From Leptolyngbya sp. NIES-2104 (GTDB taxonomy: Bacteria; Cyanobacteriota; Cyanobacteriia; Leptolyngbyales; Leptolyngbyaceae), in contig NZ_BBWW01000001.1 of NCBI RefSeq assembly GCF_001485215.1, positions 3,472,001-3,536,000 on the forward strand: 64,000 nt of DNA, in the 5' to 3' direction. Below the pieces are notes generated by a model. The model made no database searches. It was not told where the DNA came from and saw only the letters and a list, made by a program, of their open reading frames with translations. Positions 25,960 to 35,238 of this stretch are shown here, one piece after another. How positions within the stretch are numbered: the stretch's first letter is position 1; each line of letters starts with the position of its first letter. Position numbers and translations under genes: made by a program.

Positions 25960-26838
25960 TTAAGGATTAGAATCTAGCCATCTTCTCAAATCATCCAGCC
26001 CCAAAAAATTCAACAACGCGATCGCCAATGCCTCTAATTGCTCAGCATTGAGGGCAGAAATTTCCGCGATCGTCCCTTCTGAAAGCGCTCCAAGCTTCTG
26101 ATTGAGTAGAAGGAGAATCAGCGATCGACGTTCTTCTTCACGTCCTGCCTGAAGTCCTTCTTCACGTCCTGCCTGAAGTCCTTCTTCTCTTGCTTCCTGA
26201 TAAAACCGCGTTTGTTGAAGTTCAATTCCAAGCATTTGTTCGATTTCCCGTCTTCCTAAATTGGTGAACTTGTAAGCCAGAATCGTTGTGATCATCTCCA
26301 TGATGCCACGTCTATTTTGAGCGGAAAGCTCAGACTGTTGCACTCGATCGAGCAAATTCCGCGCCGCTTCTACCGCTCGACTTTCAGCGATCGTGGTTAA
26401 CACCATCAGTGCAATCCCCAACGGGAGAGTTTGAATGTCTCCTAATCGATCGAGATAGATTCGGTAAACGCGGTTCCCATTCAGCAAATCCTCAAACGGG
26501 AGAATGTCTCGCTGTTCGGTATTAGCAGAAGGATAAATAATCACAGCTCGCCAATCCGAGAAGCGTACCCGATTGCGATAAAAATACAGAAACGATTCGC
26601 CAAATAGCCGTTCGTACAGTTGCTCATCTTTCTGAAATTGCACCTCGCAGAAGTAGACAATTCCAGGCAATTGATTCTCAGGCGGCAGAAACACACCATC
26701 AATTTCAAATTTTGGCTTTTTGACTGCAACAGAATCAAATCGATATTCCGCAGCATTGGACGGTGCAGACTCCAAAAACTCAAACAGCAAAGTTGGGGAT
26801 TGCTGGAACAGGGCATAGAAGATCGAATCGCGGCGCAT
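25960..26838 (-). CDS. DUF2887/Rpn-family PD-(D/E)XK protein
   Basis: 292 aa. The N-terminal nuclease-like core (MRRDSIFYALFQQSPTLLFEFL, KFEIDGVFLPP, VYFCEVQFQKDEQLYERLFGE) gives the Asp...ExQ pattern of the Rpn/DUF2887 group. A tandem EEGLQAGR / EEGLQAGR / EEERR repeat links to a C-terminal DUF4351-like helical tail (LNQKLGALSEGTIAEISALNAEQLEAL). Such genes are often multicopy and mobile in cyanobacteria. Function is unproven; relatives can promote recombination. Confidence 0.83.
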   Translation of the reverse strand: MRRDSIFYALFQQSPTLLFEFLESAPSNAAEYRFDSVAVKKPKFEIDGVFLPPENQLPGIVYFCEVQFQKDEQLYERLFGESFLYFYRNRVRFSDWRAVIIYPSANTEQRDILPFEDLLNGNRVYRIYLDRLGDIQTLPLGIALMVLTTIAESRAVEAARNLLDRVQQSELSAQNRRGIMEMITTILAYKFTNLGRREIEQMLGIELQQTRFYQEAREEGLQAGREEGLQAGREEERRSLILLLLNQKLGALSEGTIAEISALNAEQLEALAIALLNFLGLDDLRRWLDSNP

Positions 26839-26977
26839 GGTTTCGGTTCAGAGAGTGAGTCAATTGTACTATTAGATCTCGATAAAAATAAAAAAGCTCC
26901 GGTGGAAGTCGGCTAAGAGATGAAGGAAGAAACCGACTCACGGTATACTCCCTCTCGTATTGAGAAATGAAAAAGCT

Positions 26978-28366
26978 ATGGTAGCGGTGGCAATTCTGGC
27001 GGCAGGTCGTGGAACGCGGATGAAATCGGATTTACCCAAGGTGTTGCATCCGTTGGGCAGTCGATCGCTCATTGAACGAGTTCTAAACAGTACAAGCGCG
27101 ATGCCTCTGGCGCACGGGGACGTGTTCGCTCCGTCTCGACGATTGGTGATTGTCGGCTACCAATCTCATTTAGTTCGAGAAGCGTTAGCGAACTATCCCG
27201 CAGAAATCGAATTTGTCGAACAAACCGAGCAATTAGGCACCGGACACGCGATCCAGCAGTTGATTCCGTCGCTTGAGAATTTCGATGACGACCTGATTGT
27301 ATTGAATGGCGATTTACCGCTGATCCGTTCTGAAACGTTGGCGCTTTTGTTGGAAACGCATCGATCGAAAAAGAATGCAGCGACATTATTAGCGGCTCAC
27401 ATTCCCGATCCAACCGGATACGGGCGGGTTTTTTGCGATGAAAATCAGATTCTGACGGAAATTGTTGAAGATCGCGATTGCACGATCAACCAAAAACAAA
27501 ATCGCCGCATTAACGCTGGAGCCTACTGTTTTCGCTGGAAAGATCTGGTTCAAGTCCTGCCCAAACTGACCTCGAATAACGATCAGAAAGAGTATTACAT
27601 CACCGATGCGATTAACTTCTTTGATGCGGTGACAGTCGTAGATGTGCCGGATTATCAGGAAGTTTTAGGAATTAACGATCGCGCTCAACTCGCACAAGCC
27701 TATTCAGTTTTGCAAAACCGGATTCGCGATCGCTGGATGAAAGCAGGAGTCACGATTATCGATCCGGCGAGTGTCACGATCGACGATACGGTCGAACTCG
27801 AAGCAAATGTGACGATCGAACCTCAAACGCATTTACGCGGCAATACGATCATCAAAGCTGGAAGCCGAATTGGTCCCGGTAGCCTGATTGAAGATAGCCA
27901 GATTGGAGAAAATGTAACCGTCCTGTTTTCAGTCGTGACAGGTAGCGTGATTCACAACGATGCTCAGATCGGACCCTACTCGCATCTCAGAGCACCCGTT
28001 GAGATTGGTGCGGGTTGCCGAGTCGGGAACTTTGTGGAACTGAAAAATACGACGTTAGGAGAGCGGACAAATGCGGCTCACTTGTCGTACTTGGGGAATG
28101 CCACGATCGGGAAGCGCGTCAATATCGGAGCCGGAACAATTACGGTGAATTACGACGGCGTCAAGAAGCATCCGACAACGATCGGCGATCGTACTAAAAT
28201 TGGCTCGAATAATTGCTTGGTGGCACCGATTACAATCGGCGAAGATGTCACCACTGCCGCAGGCTCGACGATTACCGAAAACTTACCAAATGATTGTTTA
28301 GCGATCGCTCGTGCCCGTCAGGTGGTCAAACCCGGATGGCGCAGAAAGGAAACCCCAGAGTCCTAG
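26978..28366 (+). CDS. glmU: Bifunctional GlcNAc-1-P uridyltransferase / glucosamine-1-P acetyltransferase
   Basis: 462 aa. The N-terminal nucleotidyltransferase carries [32 protein letters not shown] and LNGDLPLIR. The C-terminal left-handed beta-helix has hexapeptide repeats and the [29 protein letters not shown] active-site region. It makes UDP-GlcNAc, the precursor for peptidoglycan and lipopolysaccharide. ATG 26978 is chosen over 26960 because [10 protein letters not shown] matches the family start. Confidence 0.96.
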   Translation: MVAVAILAAGRGTRMKSDLPKVLHPLGSRSLIERVLNSTSAMPLAHGDVFAPSRRLVIVGYQSHLVREALANYPAEIEFVEQTEQLGTGHAIQQLIPSLENFDDDLIVLNGDLPLIRSETLALLLETHRSKKNAATLLAAHIPDPTGYGRVFCDENQILTEIVEDRDCTINQKQNRRINAGAYCFRWKDLVQVLPKLTSNNDQKEYYITDAINFFDAVTVVDVPDYQEVLGINDRAQLAQAYSVLQNRIRDRWMKAGVTIIDPASVTIDDTVELEANVTIEPQTHLRGNTIIKAGSRIGPGSLIEDSQIGENVTVLFSVVTGSVIHNDAQIGPYSHLRAPVEIGAGCRVGNFVELKNTTLGERTNAAHLSYLGNATIGKRVNIGAGTITVNYDGVKKHPTTIGDRTKIGSNNCLVAPITIGEDVTTAAGSTITENLPNDCLAIARARQVVKPGWRRKETPES

Positions 28367-28397
28367 CGTGATGAATTGCTGAAATTTTTCAAGCAAA

Positions 28398-28433
28398 AGC
28401 GCTACAAGAAACGTTCTTCCTGTAGCGCTCTTT
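28398..28433. terminator. Hairpin between glmU and the response regulator
   Basis: AGCGCTACA (28398-28406) pairs with TGTAGCGCT (28421-28429) with a 14-nt loop, then CTTTC. It sits between two convergent stop codons. Confidence 0.7.
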
Positions 28434-28449
28434 CGCTTCAAACTGATAC

Positions 28450-28992
28450 TTACTTCAGCTTCTGCTTCACAAACGTCAACAACTGCCCCATTTGTTTCTT
28501 CAGACCATCAATCTCCGCCTGCATCTTCACAATCTTCTGATTCAGCGCTTGAATTTCCGCCGCATCCGCTGAAACCGTCGCCGCTGGAGTCGGAGGTACG
28601 ATCGCTGCTGGACGACGTTTCGCCTTGGTCATCGCCAACTTGATTGCATCAATCAAGCCCTTCTGGTCAAACGGCTTTTGCACAAACTCGAAATATTCAA
28701 ACGGCTCTTGCAGCTTCTCCGCAACTTCCTCTTTGCGCCCGGACATCAGCACCAAAGGAATCGTTTGCAGTTCAGTACTGCTCTGAATCTGCTGATACAC
28801 TTCCCAACCGCTCATTCGGGGTAACAAGAAATCCAGCATAATCAGCGTCGGACGTTCCTGCCGAATCAAATTGATTCCCTGTAGACCATCCTTCGCTTCC
28901 AACACTTCAAAATTGCCTTTCGGCAACATATCGCGCACCATGTTCCGAATCACGGCGCTATCATCGATAACTATGACTTTGTGACTTGCCAC
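28450..28992 (-). CDS. Response regulator with C-terminal coiled coil
   Basis: 180 aa. The receiver domain (1-120) has the acidic pair in VIVIDDSAV, phosphoacceptor Asp54 in IMLDFLLPRMSG, Ser84 and Lys106 in FVQKPFD. A proline/alanine linker (about 131-145) leads to a heptad-like helix (AEIQALNQKIVKMQAEIDGLKKQMGQLLTFV). There is no DNA-binding or enzymatic output domain, so it probably signals by protein contact. A partner kinase is not adjacent. Confidence 0.88.
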   Translation of the reverse strand: MASHKVIVIDDSAVIRNMVRDMLPKGNFEVLEAKDGLQGINLIRQERPTLIMLDFLLPRMSGWEVYQQIQSSTELQTIPLVLMSGRKEEVAEKLQEPFEYFEFVQKPFDQKGLIDAIKLAMTKAKRRPAAIVPPTPAATVSADAAEIQALNQKIVKMQAEIDGLKKQMGQLLTFVKQKLK

Positions 28993-29287
28993 AATTGAAC
29001 TCCTCTAGGGTGATCTGCAAAATCGCAATGAATCGGGTAGGACTCGCCGGAAAACGATGCGACAGAAACAACTGCGCTCCTGACCGAATCTTTTCAATAG
29101 GAAAACGGATTGTCGCGTCGCAATCTCGTGATAAATGTTACTCGATATGAGCAAAACACGGACAGCTTTCGCACTCCACTCCAGTCAGTCTCTCTGCCTA
29201 TAATGAGTTTGGATAAAGAAACTTCATACTTTCTGCTCCCGACTTGCGACAATCTTCATCGAACTGACCCTTAGCATTCCCCCGTTT

Positions 29288-30214
29288 ATGTCCTCTCAAA
29301 CTGATCGATCGGCACTTTCTGACCGTCGCGCCCTGATTCAATCGATGCCTGACTGGTTGCGGCGCTCGATGGGGAATGCCAGTGAAATTTCCACAGTGCA
29401 ACAAATCATCAAACAGCGGCAGATTCACACAATTTGTGAAGAAGGACGCTGCCCAAATCGGGGAGAATGTTACGCCCAAAAGACAGCAACCTTTTTGCTA
29501 ATGGGTCCAACCTGTACGCGATCGTGCGCTTTCTGCCAAGTCGATAAAGGTCATGCCCCGATGCCACTCGATGCCGACGAACCGCAAAAAGTCGCTGAAT
29601 CGGTACAACTTCTCGGATTAAAATACGTCGTTTTAACTTCGGTAGCGCGGGATGATTTAGCCGATCAAGGAGCCGGATGGTTTGCCGAAACGATGCGACA
29701 AATTCGGGTCATGAATCCGGGAACGCAAATTGAAGTCTTAACTCCGGATTTCTGGGGCGGACGGCAAGACGGATTTTCGCCCCAAGAATTACAACAGCAG
29801 CGGATTGCCACGATCGTGAATGAAAAACCTGCTTGCTATAACCACAATATTGAGACGGTGAAACGGTTACAGGCTCCGGTACGACGCGGGGCAAAATACG
29901 ATCGAACCCTCCAAGTCTTGCAAACCGTCAAAGCACTCAATCCAACCATTCCCACTAAATCCGGTTTGATGTTGGGGCATGGTGAAACCGAAGACGAAGT
30001 GATCGAAACGCTGAAAGATTTGAGAACCGTCGAATGCGATCGCGTCACGCTTGGTCAGTATATGCGCCCTTCTCTCGAACATTTGCCCGTTCAGAAGTAT
30101 TGGCATCCTGACGAATTCGAGCGGTTGGGAACGATCGCGAAAGAATTGGGATTTTCTCATGTGCGATCGGCTCCTTTGGTTCGTAGCTCCTATCACGCAG
30201 GTGAGGAAACCTGA
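29288..30214 (+). CDS. lipA: Lipoyl synthase
   Basis: 308 aa radical-SAM enzyme. The auxiliary cluster ligands are in [12 protein letters not shown] and the radical-SAM cluster in CTRSCAFC; further motifs are [30 protein letters not shown] and the C-terminal RSSYHAGEE serine. It inserts sulfur into octanoyl groups of lipoyl domains such as GcvH, encoded at 56.3 kb. Cyanobacteria often carry two lipA paralogues; which one this is cannot be decided. Confidence 0.93.
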   Translation: MSSQTDRSALSDRRALIQSMPDWLRRSMGNASEISTVQQIIKQRQIHTICEEGRCPNRGECYAQKTATFLLMGPTCTRSCAFCQVDKGHAPMPLDADEPQKVAESVQLLGLKYVVLTSVARDDLADQGAGWFAETMRQIRVMNPGTQIEVLTPDFWGGRQDGFSPQELQQQRIATIVNEKPACYNHNIETVKRLQAPVRRGAKYDRTLQVLQTVKALNPTIPTKSGLMLGHGETEDEVIETLKDLRTVECDRVTLGQYMRPSLEHLPVQKYWHPDEFERLGTIAKELGFSHVRSAPLVRSSYHAGEET

Positions 30215-30744
30215 ACAACGCAACCAATCCCTACCATTGGACAGATGTGATAGATCCTCATCAAAATTAATTTAGGGGTAACTAGAACTTCACGAAGGCA
30301 GGATCAGTAGGGTGCAGGGTGTAGCCAAGTGAGTTCTTAGTAATTAAAAGTAGGTATTGCCGTCAGTATTTGCAGCCTCACGCAGTTTTTTGCACCATGT
30401 AGGAACTCGATCGCATCTTGCAAGAAATCGCACCATTTGTAGAATGAGGAAGCTGTGAAAGCGCAATCGCTCTTCTTGCAGTGACAGCACGCATGGGTCA
30501 AAAGACCCATAGGTTCAGCGTGCTGGTTCTAATTAGCTACTCAGATTTGACTCAGATAGTTCGAGCGACATAATTCCCGCGAAGCCATCTGATCCCTCGT
30601 AGGATCGATGCTTATTTTGCATAAAAAATTTACGCTGAGCGGAAAGTAAAGTCGCGCTCCTCATAGCTGCCCTTGGCGAAGTCAGCTTACAGCAGTGAGC
30701 GCCAGGGCGTTGTTTATATAGTCCTTTCGCAGAGTCAGCTTTAG
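30215..30744. other. 530-bp intergenic region with RNA-like hairpins
   Basis: No protein-coding frame is convincing. It contains a 41-nt two-part hairpin at 30485-30525 and a second GC-rich inverted repeat near 30654-30708, both upstream of the PEP-CTERM gene. A non-coding RNA or a long structured 5' leader is possible. I recognise no known RNA family. Confidence 0.5.
30485..30525. repeat. 15-bp interrupted inverted repeat (hairpin)
   Basis: CAGCACGC (30485-30492) pairs with GCGTGCTG (30518-30525) and, nested, ATGGGTC (30493-30499) pairs with GACCCAT (30504-30510) with an AAAA loop. The two stems are stacked on the 5' side and separated by a 7-nt AGGTTCA bulge on the 3' side. Confidence 0.7.
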
Positions 30745-31776
30745 ATGGTGCCAGAAGAAAGTCCTACTTCAAGGAAGTGTGTGAGGAGACAGCCTCAGTT
30801 CCGCTGTGCTCCTGTGGAGAACCTGAAAGAATCATCGCGTCGGCATCGTGGTAGCACGATCGCTCTCACGCTCTCACTTGGTTGGTTGACGAGCAGTTTG
30901 GCACTTCCAGTGCGGGCGGCGGATTTGTCGATCGGCAATGAAGGGGTGCGAGTGAATCGGGATGCCACCCTCGAATCTGAGTTCGTGGAGTCACACGGCG
31001 CTTACCAATCAACATTTGGAGTGATCAACCTAACGACCAAGGAGAAGACACCACTCCTGATCGAAACGAGACCCTCGGATAGTCCCGATACGATTTTCCG
31101 TCCATCTACCAAAATCGACGACGCTGGCACACAGCTAGACTTCCCCGGAACGCCCGGAAACGCGGTTCCTCAAACCGCAAACCGATACACGTTCCGCCCG
31201 AATAACGATTATGTGTTCTATTTAGAGTCCTCATTTAACGGTAGACCGACGGGTATTTTATATTCAACCGATCGCTTGAATCCCAACGCAGAACAGCACG
31301 TCCGCTTTACAGGCAACATTAATGCCTTGTGCCAAACCGGAGGAATGCAGATCGGCTGGGACGACACCGGATCGAGAATCGTCCGCAATCGTCCAGCCCA
31401 AGACCGCGATTTCGATGACTTTACTGTGCGCTTGCGCGATACCGCTTGTCCAATCGGACAGGGTGAACCGCCGCCAGTCGTCTCACCGATTTCACCCGGA
31501 ACGCCGATCGGTCAAGTTCCCGTTGCGCCCATTGCTGGAGGAACGACGGGTGGCGGATTCTTGCTGCCTCTGGTGGCGGTTGCTGGCTTAACTGGATTAG
31601 GGTTTGCGATCGCGGGCGGTGATGATGGCGGTGGCGGCAGTGGTGGCGGCGGTGGCGGTGGTACGCCTCCTGAAGTCATTCCTGAACCGATGACCATTCT
31701 TGGATCAAGTGCAGCCGTTGGATTCGCGACCTTGATGCAGCGCCGCAGGGCAAAGAAGAAAAAGAAAAAAGACTAA
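30745..31776 (+). CDS. PEP-CTERM sorting-domain exported protein
   Basis: 343 aa. The signal sequence is internal to a long basic N-terminus (STIALTLSLGWLTSSLALPVRAA, about 37-58), so the true start could be later than ATG 30745. The middle is a beta-rich DUF4114-like or unknown domain (PNNDYVFYLESSFNG, FTVRLRDTACP). After a glycine-rich linker it ends with VIPEPMTILGSSAAVGFATL and a basic RRRAKKKKKK cluster: a PEP-CTERM signal for exosortase processing. No exosortase gene lies in the window. Confidence 0.8.
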   Translation: MVPEESPTSRKCVRRQPQFRCAPVENLKESSRRHRGSTIALTLSLGWLTSSLALPVRAADLSIGNEGVRVNRDATLESEFVESHGAYQSTFGVINLTTKEKTPLLIETRPSDSPDTIFRPSTKIDDAGTQLDFPGTPGNAVPQTANRYTFRPNNDYVFYLESSFNGRPTGILYSTDRLNPNAEQHVRFTGNINALCQTGGMQIGWDDTGSRIVRNRPAQDRDFDDFTVRLRDTACPIGQGEPPPVVSPISPGTPIGQVPVAPIAGGTTGGGFLLPLVAVAGLTGLGFAIAGGDDGGGGSGGGGGGGTPPEVIPEPMTILGSSAAVGFATLMQRRRAKKKKKKD

Positions 31777-31794
31777 TTTTCTGTTCAATTGCAG

Positions 31795-31827
31795 ATGCCT
31801 CTTCTCGATAGAAGAGGCATTTTTTTT
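31795..31827 (+). terminator. Rho-independent terminator after the PEP-CTERM gene
   Basis: ATGCCTCTTCT (31795-31805) pairs with AGAAGAGGCAT (31810-31820), followed by eight T residues. Confidence 0.92.
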
Positions 31828-31925
31828 CTCGGAACTCCGATCGCGCAATATCATGTCCAAGATAGAAGTCAGTCCCAGTGATGGTTTGAAAAGCTGGGGG
31901 AATGTTCGCGGTAGGTTAAAGCAGA

Positions 31926-33056
31926 ATGTTTTGGGTTGAAATAGTGTTGGTGATCCTGATTCTGGGATCAATTGCGTTTTATTTGGCGTGTGCTTGGTTT
32001 ACTTATCAGTTTTTTTCAGAACCTCAATTCAGTCACCCATCTCATCAAGAGCCTGTCTCGATCTTGGTTCCGATCTGTGGATTGGACGAGGGCGCGATCG
32101 AAAATTGGTCTTCTCTATGTACGCAAACCTATTCCGAATACGAAGTGTTATTTGGTGTTGTTGATCCGGAAGATCCAGCAGTTCCAGTTCTGCATCAATT
32201 ACAGGCGCAGTTTCCCGATCGCGTTCAGGTTTTCGTCGGGCTTCCTCCGCGTGGGATTAATCACAAAGACAGTACCCTCAGCTATCTATTAGAGAAAAAT
32301 AAGTACGAGACTTTGATTTTCGTAGATAGTGATATTCGAGTTCAGCCCGATTACATTCAAACCGTCACCGCGCCACTCGATCGTGTCGATGTGGTCACCT
32401 GTGCTTACATCGCGCACAATCCTCAGTTTTTCACTTCAGCGGTAGCATCGTTGGGACGGTGCTGTGATTTTATTCCGAGTGCTTTGATCGCACGGACAAT
32501 CGATCGAGGATTACAGTTTGCGATCGGAGTCACGATCGCGGTTCGTAAAACAACTTTGATGAACTTCGGCGGGCTACAGCTCAATCGAATTGGCTCCGAC
32601 CACAATTTAGGAAAACGAGCCGCAAAAGCAGGTTATAAAGTCGAACTTTCACACTTAGTTCTAGAATCGGATACCGGGAGAGAAACTCTTAACGAACTAT
32701 TTCAGCGAGAATTGCGATGGTCGCGAACGATTCGGTTTAACAAAGGTAGCATTTATTACACAATGATCTTTTGTTACGGAACTGTATTCTGTCTTCCGTT
32801 GCTGTTAATTTCTAATTTTTCAGCTTGGGCGATCGCGCTTTCATCCGTAACGTATGTGATTCGTTATACTCAATCTTTCATTGCAGTATTTAGTATGAAT
32901 AGTCCTGCACTATTGCGCTGGGTATGGGCGTTACCGTTTCGAGATTTCTTGAGTTTCATCATTTGGACGATCGGGAGTGTGGGACGAAGCGCTTATTGGA
33001 GAGGGCGAAAACTCCGAATTGAAGGCGATGGAATTATTCAACAAGTAGACGCTTAA
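31926..33056 (+). CDS. Family 21/2 glycosyltransferase (ceramide glucosyltransferase/HpnI-like)
   Basis: 376 aa. An N-terminal membrane helix precedes a GT-A domain with VSILVPICGLDEG, FVDSDIRVQPDY (metal-binding DxD-like), IGSDHNLGKRAAKAGY and QRELRWSRT (the Q/RxxRW motif), then C-terminal membrane segments. Relatives add sugars to lipids such as ceramide, diacylglycerol or bacteriohopanetetrol. The acceptor here is unknown. Single gene after a strong terminator. Confidence 0.85.
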   Translation: MFWVEIVLVILILGSIAFYLACAWFTYQFFSEPQFSHPSHQEPVSILVPICGLDEGAIENWSSLCTQTYSEYEVLFGVVDPEDPAVPVLHQLQAQFPDRVQVFVGLPPRGINHKDSTLSYLLEKNKYETLIFVDSDIRVQPDYIQTVTAPLDRVDVVTCAYIAHNPQFFTSAVASLGRCCDFIPSALIARTIDRGLQFAIGVTIAVRKTTLMNFGGLQLNRIGSDHNLGKRAAKAGYKVELSHLVLESDTGRETLNELFQRELRWSRTIRFNKGSIYYTMIFCYGTVFCLPLLLISNFSAWAIALSSVTYVIRYTQSFIAVFSMNSPALLRWVWALPFRDFLSFIIWTIGSVGRSAYWRGRKLRIEGDGIIQQVDA

Positions 33057-33155
33057 AAGCACTCTTGAAGCTTTCATCAAGAAACGGGAAAACCTAACAA
33101 TTGCGCGATCGCTCTGTGCTAAAAATTAAGCCATGTCCCAGGTAGGAAAAGTGCA

Positions 33156-33851
33156 ATGTTTGGCTTAACGAAGTCGCGTACGATCGTTCTTGGCGTGTCT
33201 GGAGTCGTGTTAGCAGGTGTTCTGAGTCCGCTAGCGAATCGAGTGATCGCGCAGGTTGCCCCGCCCCCTATCGATCCTATTTCAGCTCCGTCTGCGCTCC
33301 CCGTGACCCCAGACGTGGTTCCGGCTGGTCGGATCATTCCGAGTCCGATCCCGATTCCGGTCAGACCTTCTGTGATCACTCCTACTCCAAGACCCGCATT
33401 ACCTACGATTCGTCGTTCAATTCGACGAATTCCGATCGATCCGGTTCCGATGCCCGGAGAGCGGGGTCAACCCTTGCCAGCACTACCTGCTACTCCAGAT
33501 CTCCGTACCATGCCTGGATCAGGAGCGGCATTGAATAGCGGCATTTCTGGCAGAATTACCCTAACTCCGATTTGTTCGATATCCGCTCCGGCTGCGTCTT
33601 GTGCGCCACGTCCTTACACTGGGTTCATCAAGATTTCAACTGCTGGACGAGATCGAGTGATTCGTCTCTATGCGGGTGAAGGCGGCGCGTTCCAACTCCG
33701 ATTAGCGCCAGGGCAATATGTGATCGAGCCAGAAGGGTCAAATTTCCCGATCGGAACTCGGCAACCGTTTACCGTCGTGAGTAGCGTGATGCGGCAGATG
33801 GAATTCAACTTCCAAGGAACGCCCTCGACCGCAGCAGCACCTTTCCCTTAA
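33156..33851 (+). CDS. Exported proline-rich protein with beta-sandwich tail
   Basis: 231 aa. A signal peptide (TIVLGVSGVVLAGVLSPLANRVIAQ) is followed by a proline-rich region (about 35-115) with repeated PIP/PRP runs. The C-terminal domain (SGRITLTPICS..., GAFQLRLAPGQYVIEPEGS) resembles carboxypeptidase-regulatory or prealbumin-like folds. It is probably periplasmic or cell-wall associated. Its end overlaps the convergent PPOX gene by 4 nt. Confidence 0.7.
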   Translation: MFGLTKSRTIVLGVSGVVLAGVLSPLANRVIAQVAPPPIDPISAPSALPVTPDVVPAGRIIPSPIPIPVRPSVITPTPRPALPTIRRSIRRIPIDPVPMPGERGQPLPALPATPDLRTMPGSGAALNSGISGRITLTPICSISAPAASCAPRPYTGFIKISTAGRDRVIRLYAGEGGAFQLRLAPGQYVIEPEGSNFPIGTRQPFTVVSSVMRQMEFNFQGTPSTAAAPFP

Positions 33852-34426
33852 GGATTCACTTCTTCAACCGTCCAGCCGTTTTCGTTGAGATGGTATTGAT
33901 GGCGATTCTGCGGGTCGCCTCGGAGTTCTAAATGATCCACGTCGGTTGGATCGAGAAGGAGTAGACAGAACTGCGGGAGTGGATCAGTCTGACCTGGTGC
34001 AGGTGGCGAAAAGGTTTCACTCGCTGCACGAGGTTGTCCGGGATGCTCCCAAGCAAACTGAAGTTGGGCACTATCTGAAAGTTCTTGCCAAATGAGTTGG
34101 CGTGCTTTTTGCAGCTTCTCATCGGGATTCGTGTGATCGATTAGGCTTAATTTTCCTGCAAACCGAAACTGTTCGCGTGTATTTGGAAAATACCAACAAA
34201 GTTCAGCCCAGGGACAATGCTCGATTTGTTTGGGTTTTTCGCTGCGATCGTCGGTCACGAATTTAAGCTGATTGGTGTCTTCGAGAAAGCCGCGAAACAC
34301 GATCGTACGATTAGCAGGTTTTCCATCGGGTCGGACGGTGGCGAGTTGAGCATATCGAGCATAAGGCAGCGATCGATTGCGATGAAGGGCACCTGAGAGA
34401 ATCGATCGCCAGGGAGCAAGAGACAT
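33848..34426 (-). CDS. FMN-dependent PPOX-type flavoprotein (pyridoxamine oxidase-like)
   Basis: 192 aa. SLPYARYAQLATVRPDGKPANRTIVFRGF is the FMN-binding N-terminal strand set, with DDRSEKPKQIEHCPWAELCWYFP and ENGWTVEEVNP later. It belongs to the cyanobacterial/plant pyridoxamine 5'-phosphate oxidase-like group. The substrate is not certain. ATG 34426 gives the family start; a longer frame to 34552 has no homology and overlaps the divergent lipase-like gene. Confidence 0.82.
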   Translation of the reverse strand: MSLAPWRSILSGALHRNRSLPYARYAQLATVRPDGKPANRTIVFRGFLEDTNQLKFVTDDRSEKPKQIEHCPWAELCWYFPNTREQFRFAGKLSLIDHTNPDEKLQKARQLIWQELSDSAQLQFAWEHPGQPRAASETFSPPAPGQTDPLPQFCLLLLDPTDVDHLELRGDPQNRHQYHLNENGWTVEEVNP

Positions 34427-34483
34427 AAGCGAAACTGTGAAATACTTTAAGATCCTATATGAACTGTTTCGTTTCTTCGAGTT

Positions 34484-35188
34484 ATGGCACTGCCGACTGT
34501 AATTTTGCCGGGGTATCTTGCAGGCGCGATCGACTATCGCGACATGCAGCAAACCTTGATTGATCTTGGAATTCCAGCGGTGACAGTGCCGTTAGTGAGA
34601 CGGGACTGGTTGCCAACGTTGGGCGGTCGATCGGTATTGCCGATTTTAGAAGCACTCGATCGAACAGTGCAGCAAGTTCGGCAGACTTACAACACAGAAA
34701 AAGTTAATTTAGTTGGACATTCGGCAGGAGGGTGGATCTCACGGATTTATCTTGGTGAAAAAGCTTACGACGTGCATGGGATTGTAGATAACCGGACTTA
34801 CGCTTGGCAAGCTCACCAGTATGTTTCAACTTTGTGCACGCTCGGAACGCCGCAAACAAGCTACGAGCGGTGGACGCTGAAGAATTTGAACTTTGTGAAT
34901 TTCACTTATCCCGGTGCGTTTTATCCCAGCGTTCGATATGTTTGTGTCGCTGGAAAATCTGTGTTCGGAGCGCGTCGGTTAGGAAGCTGGTTAGCGTATA
35001 GCAGCTATCAATTGACAGGCGGACGAGGAGATGTTTGGGGCGATGGAATTACGCCGATCGAAGCGGCTCACTTAGAAGGAGCAGAAAATTTAGTGTATGA
35101 AGGAGTTTGGCATTCACCGCGATCGCCTGGAGGGAAATGGTACGGCACGGCTGAAATTGCCAAACAATGGGCAACACATTTGAATTGA
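34484..35188 (+). CDS. Alpha/beta hydrolase (lipase-like)
   Basis: 234 aa. PTVILPGYLAGAIDYRDM at the start, nucleophile elbow VGHSAGGW (Ser about 79), an Asp in GDVWGDGITP and a His in GVWHSPR form a plausible triad. Similar small hydrolases occur in plants and cyanobacteria with possible galactolipid or esterase action. No signal peptide, so cytoplasmic. Divergent from the PPOX gene by 57 bp. Confidence 0.8.
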   Translation: MALPTVILPGYLAGAIDYRDMQQTLIDLGIPAVTVPLVRRDWLPTLGGRSVLPILEALDRTVQQVRQTYNTEKVNLVGHSAGGWISRIYLGEKAYDVHGIVDNRTYAWQAHQYVSTLCTLGTPQTSYERWTLKNLNFVNFTYPGAFYPSVRYVCVAGKSVFGARRLGSWLAYSSYQLTGGRGDVWGDGITPIEAAHLEGAENLVYEGVWHSPRSPGGKWYGTAEIAKQWATHLN

Positions 35189-35195
35189 CGCAAAA

Positions 35196-35222
35196 AAGAG
35201 GGATGTTCAACGCATCCCTCTT
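35196..35222. terminator. Hairpin between lipase-like and Ser/Thr-rich genes
   Basis: AAGAGGGATG (35196-35205) pairs with CATCCCTCTT (35213-35222) over a 7-nt loop, between two convergent stops, preceded by six A on the left side. Confidence 0.82.
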
Positions 35223-35238
35223 CGCTGTTTAGGTCAGG

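Noticed and set aside
30215-30744. Known housekeeping RNAs (6S, RNase P RNA, SRP RNA, tmRNA) in the long gap
   Set aside because: None of the conserved cores I know for these RNAs could be found, so only an unnamed hairpin region is reported.
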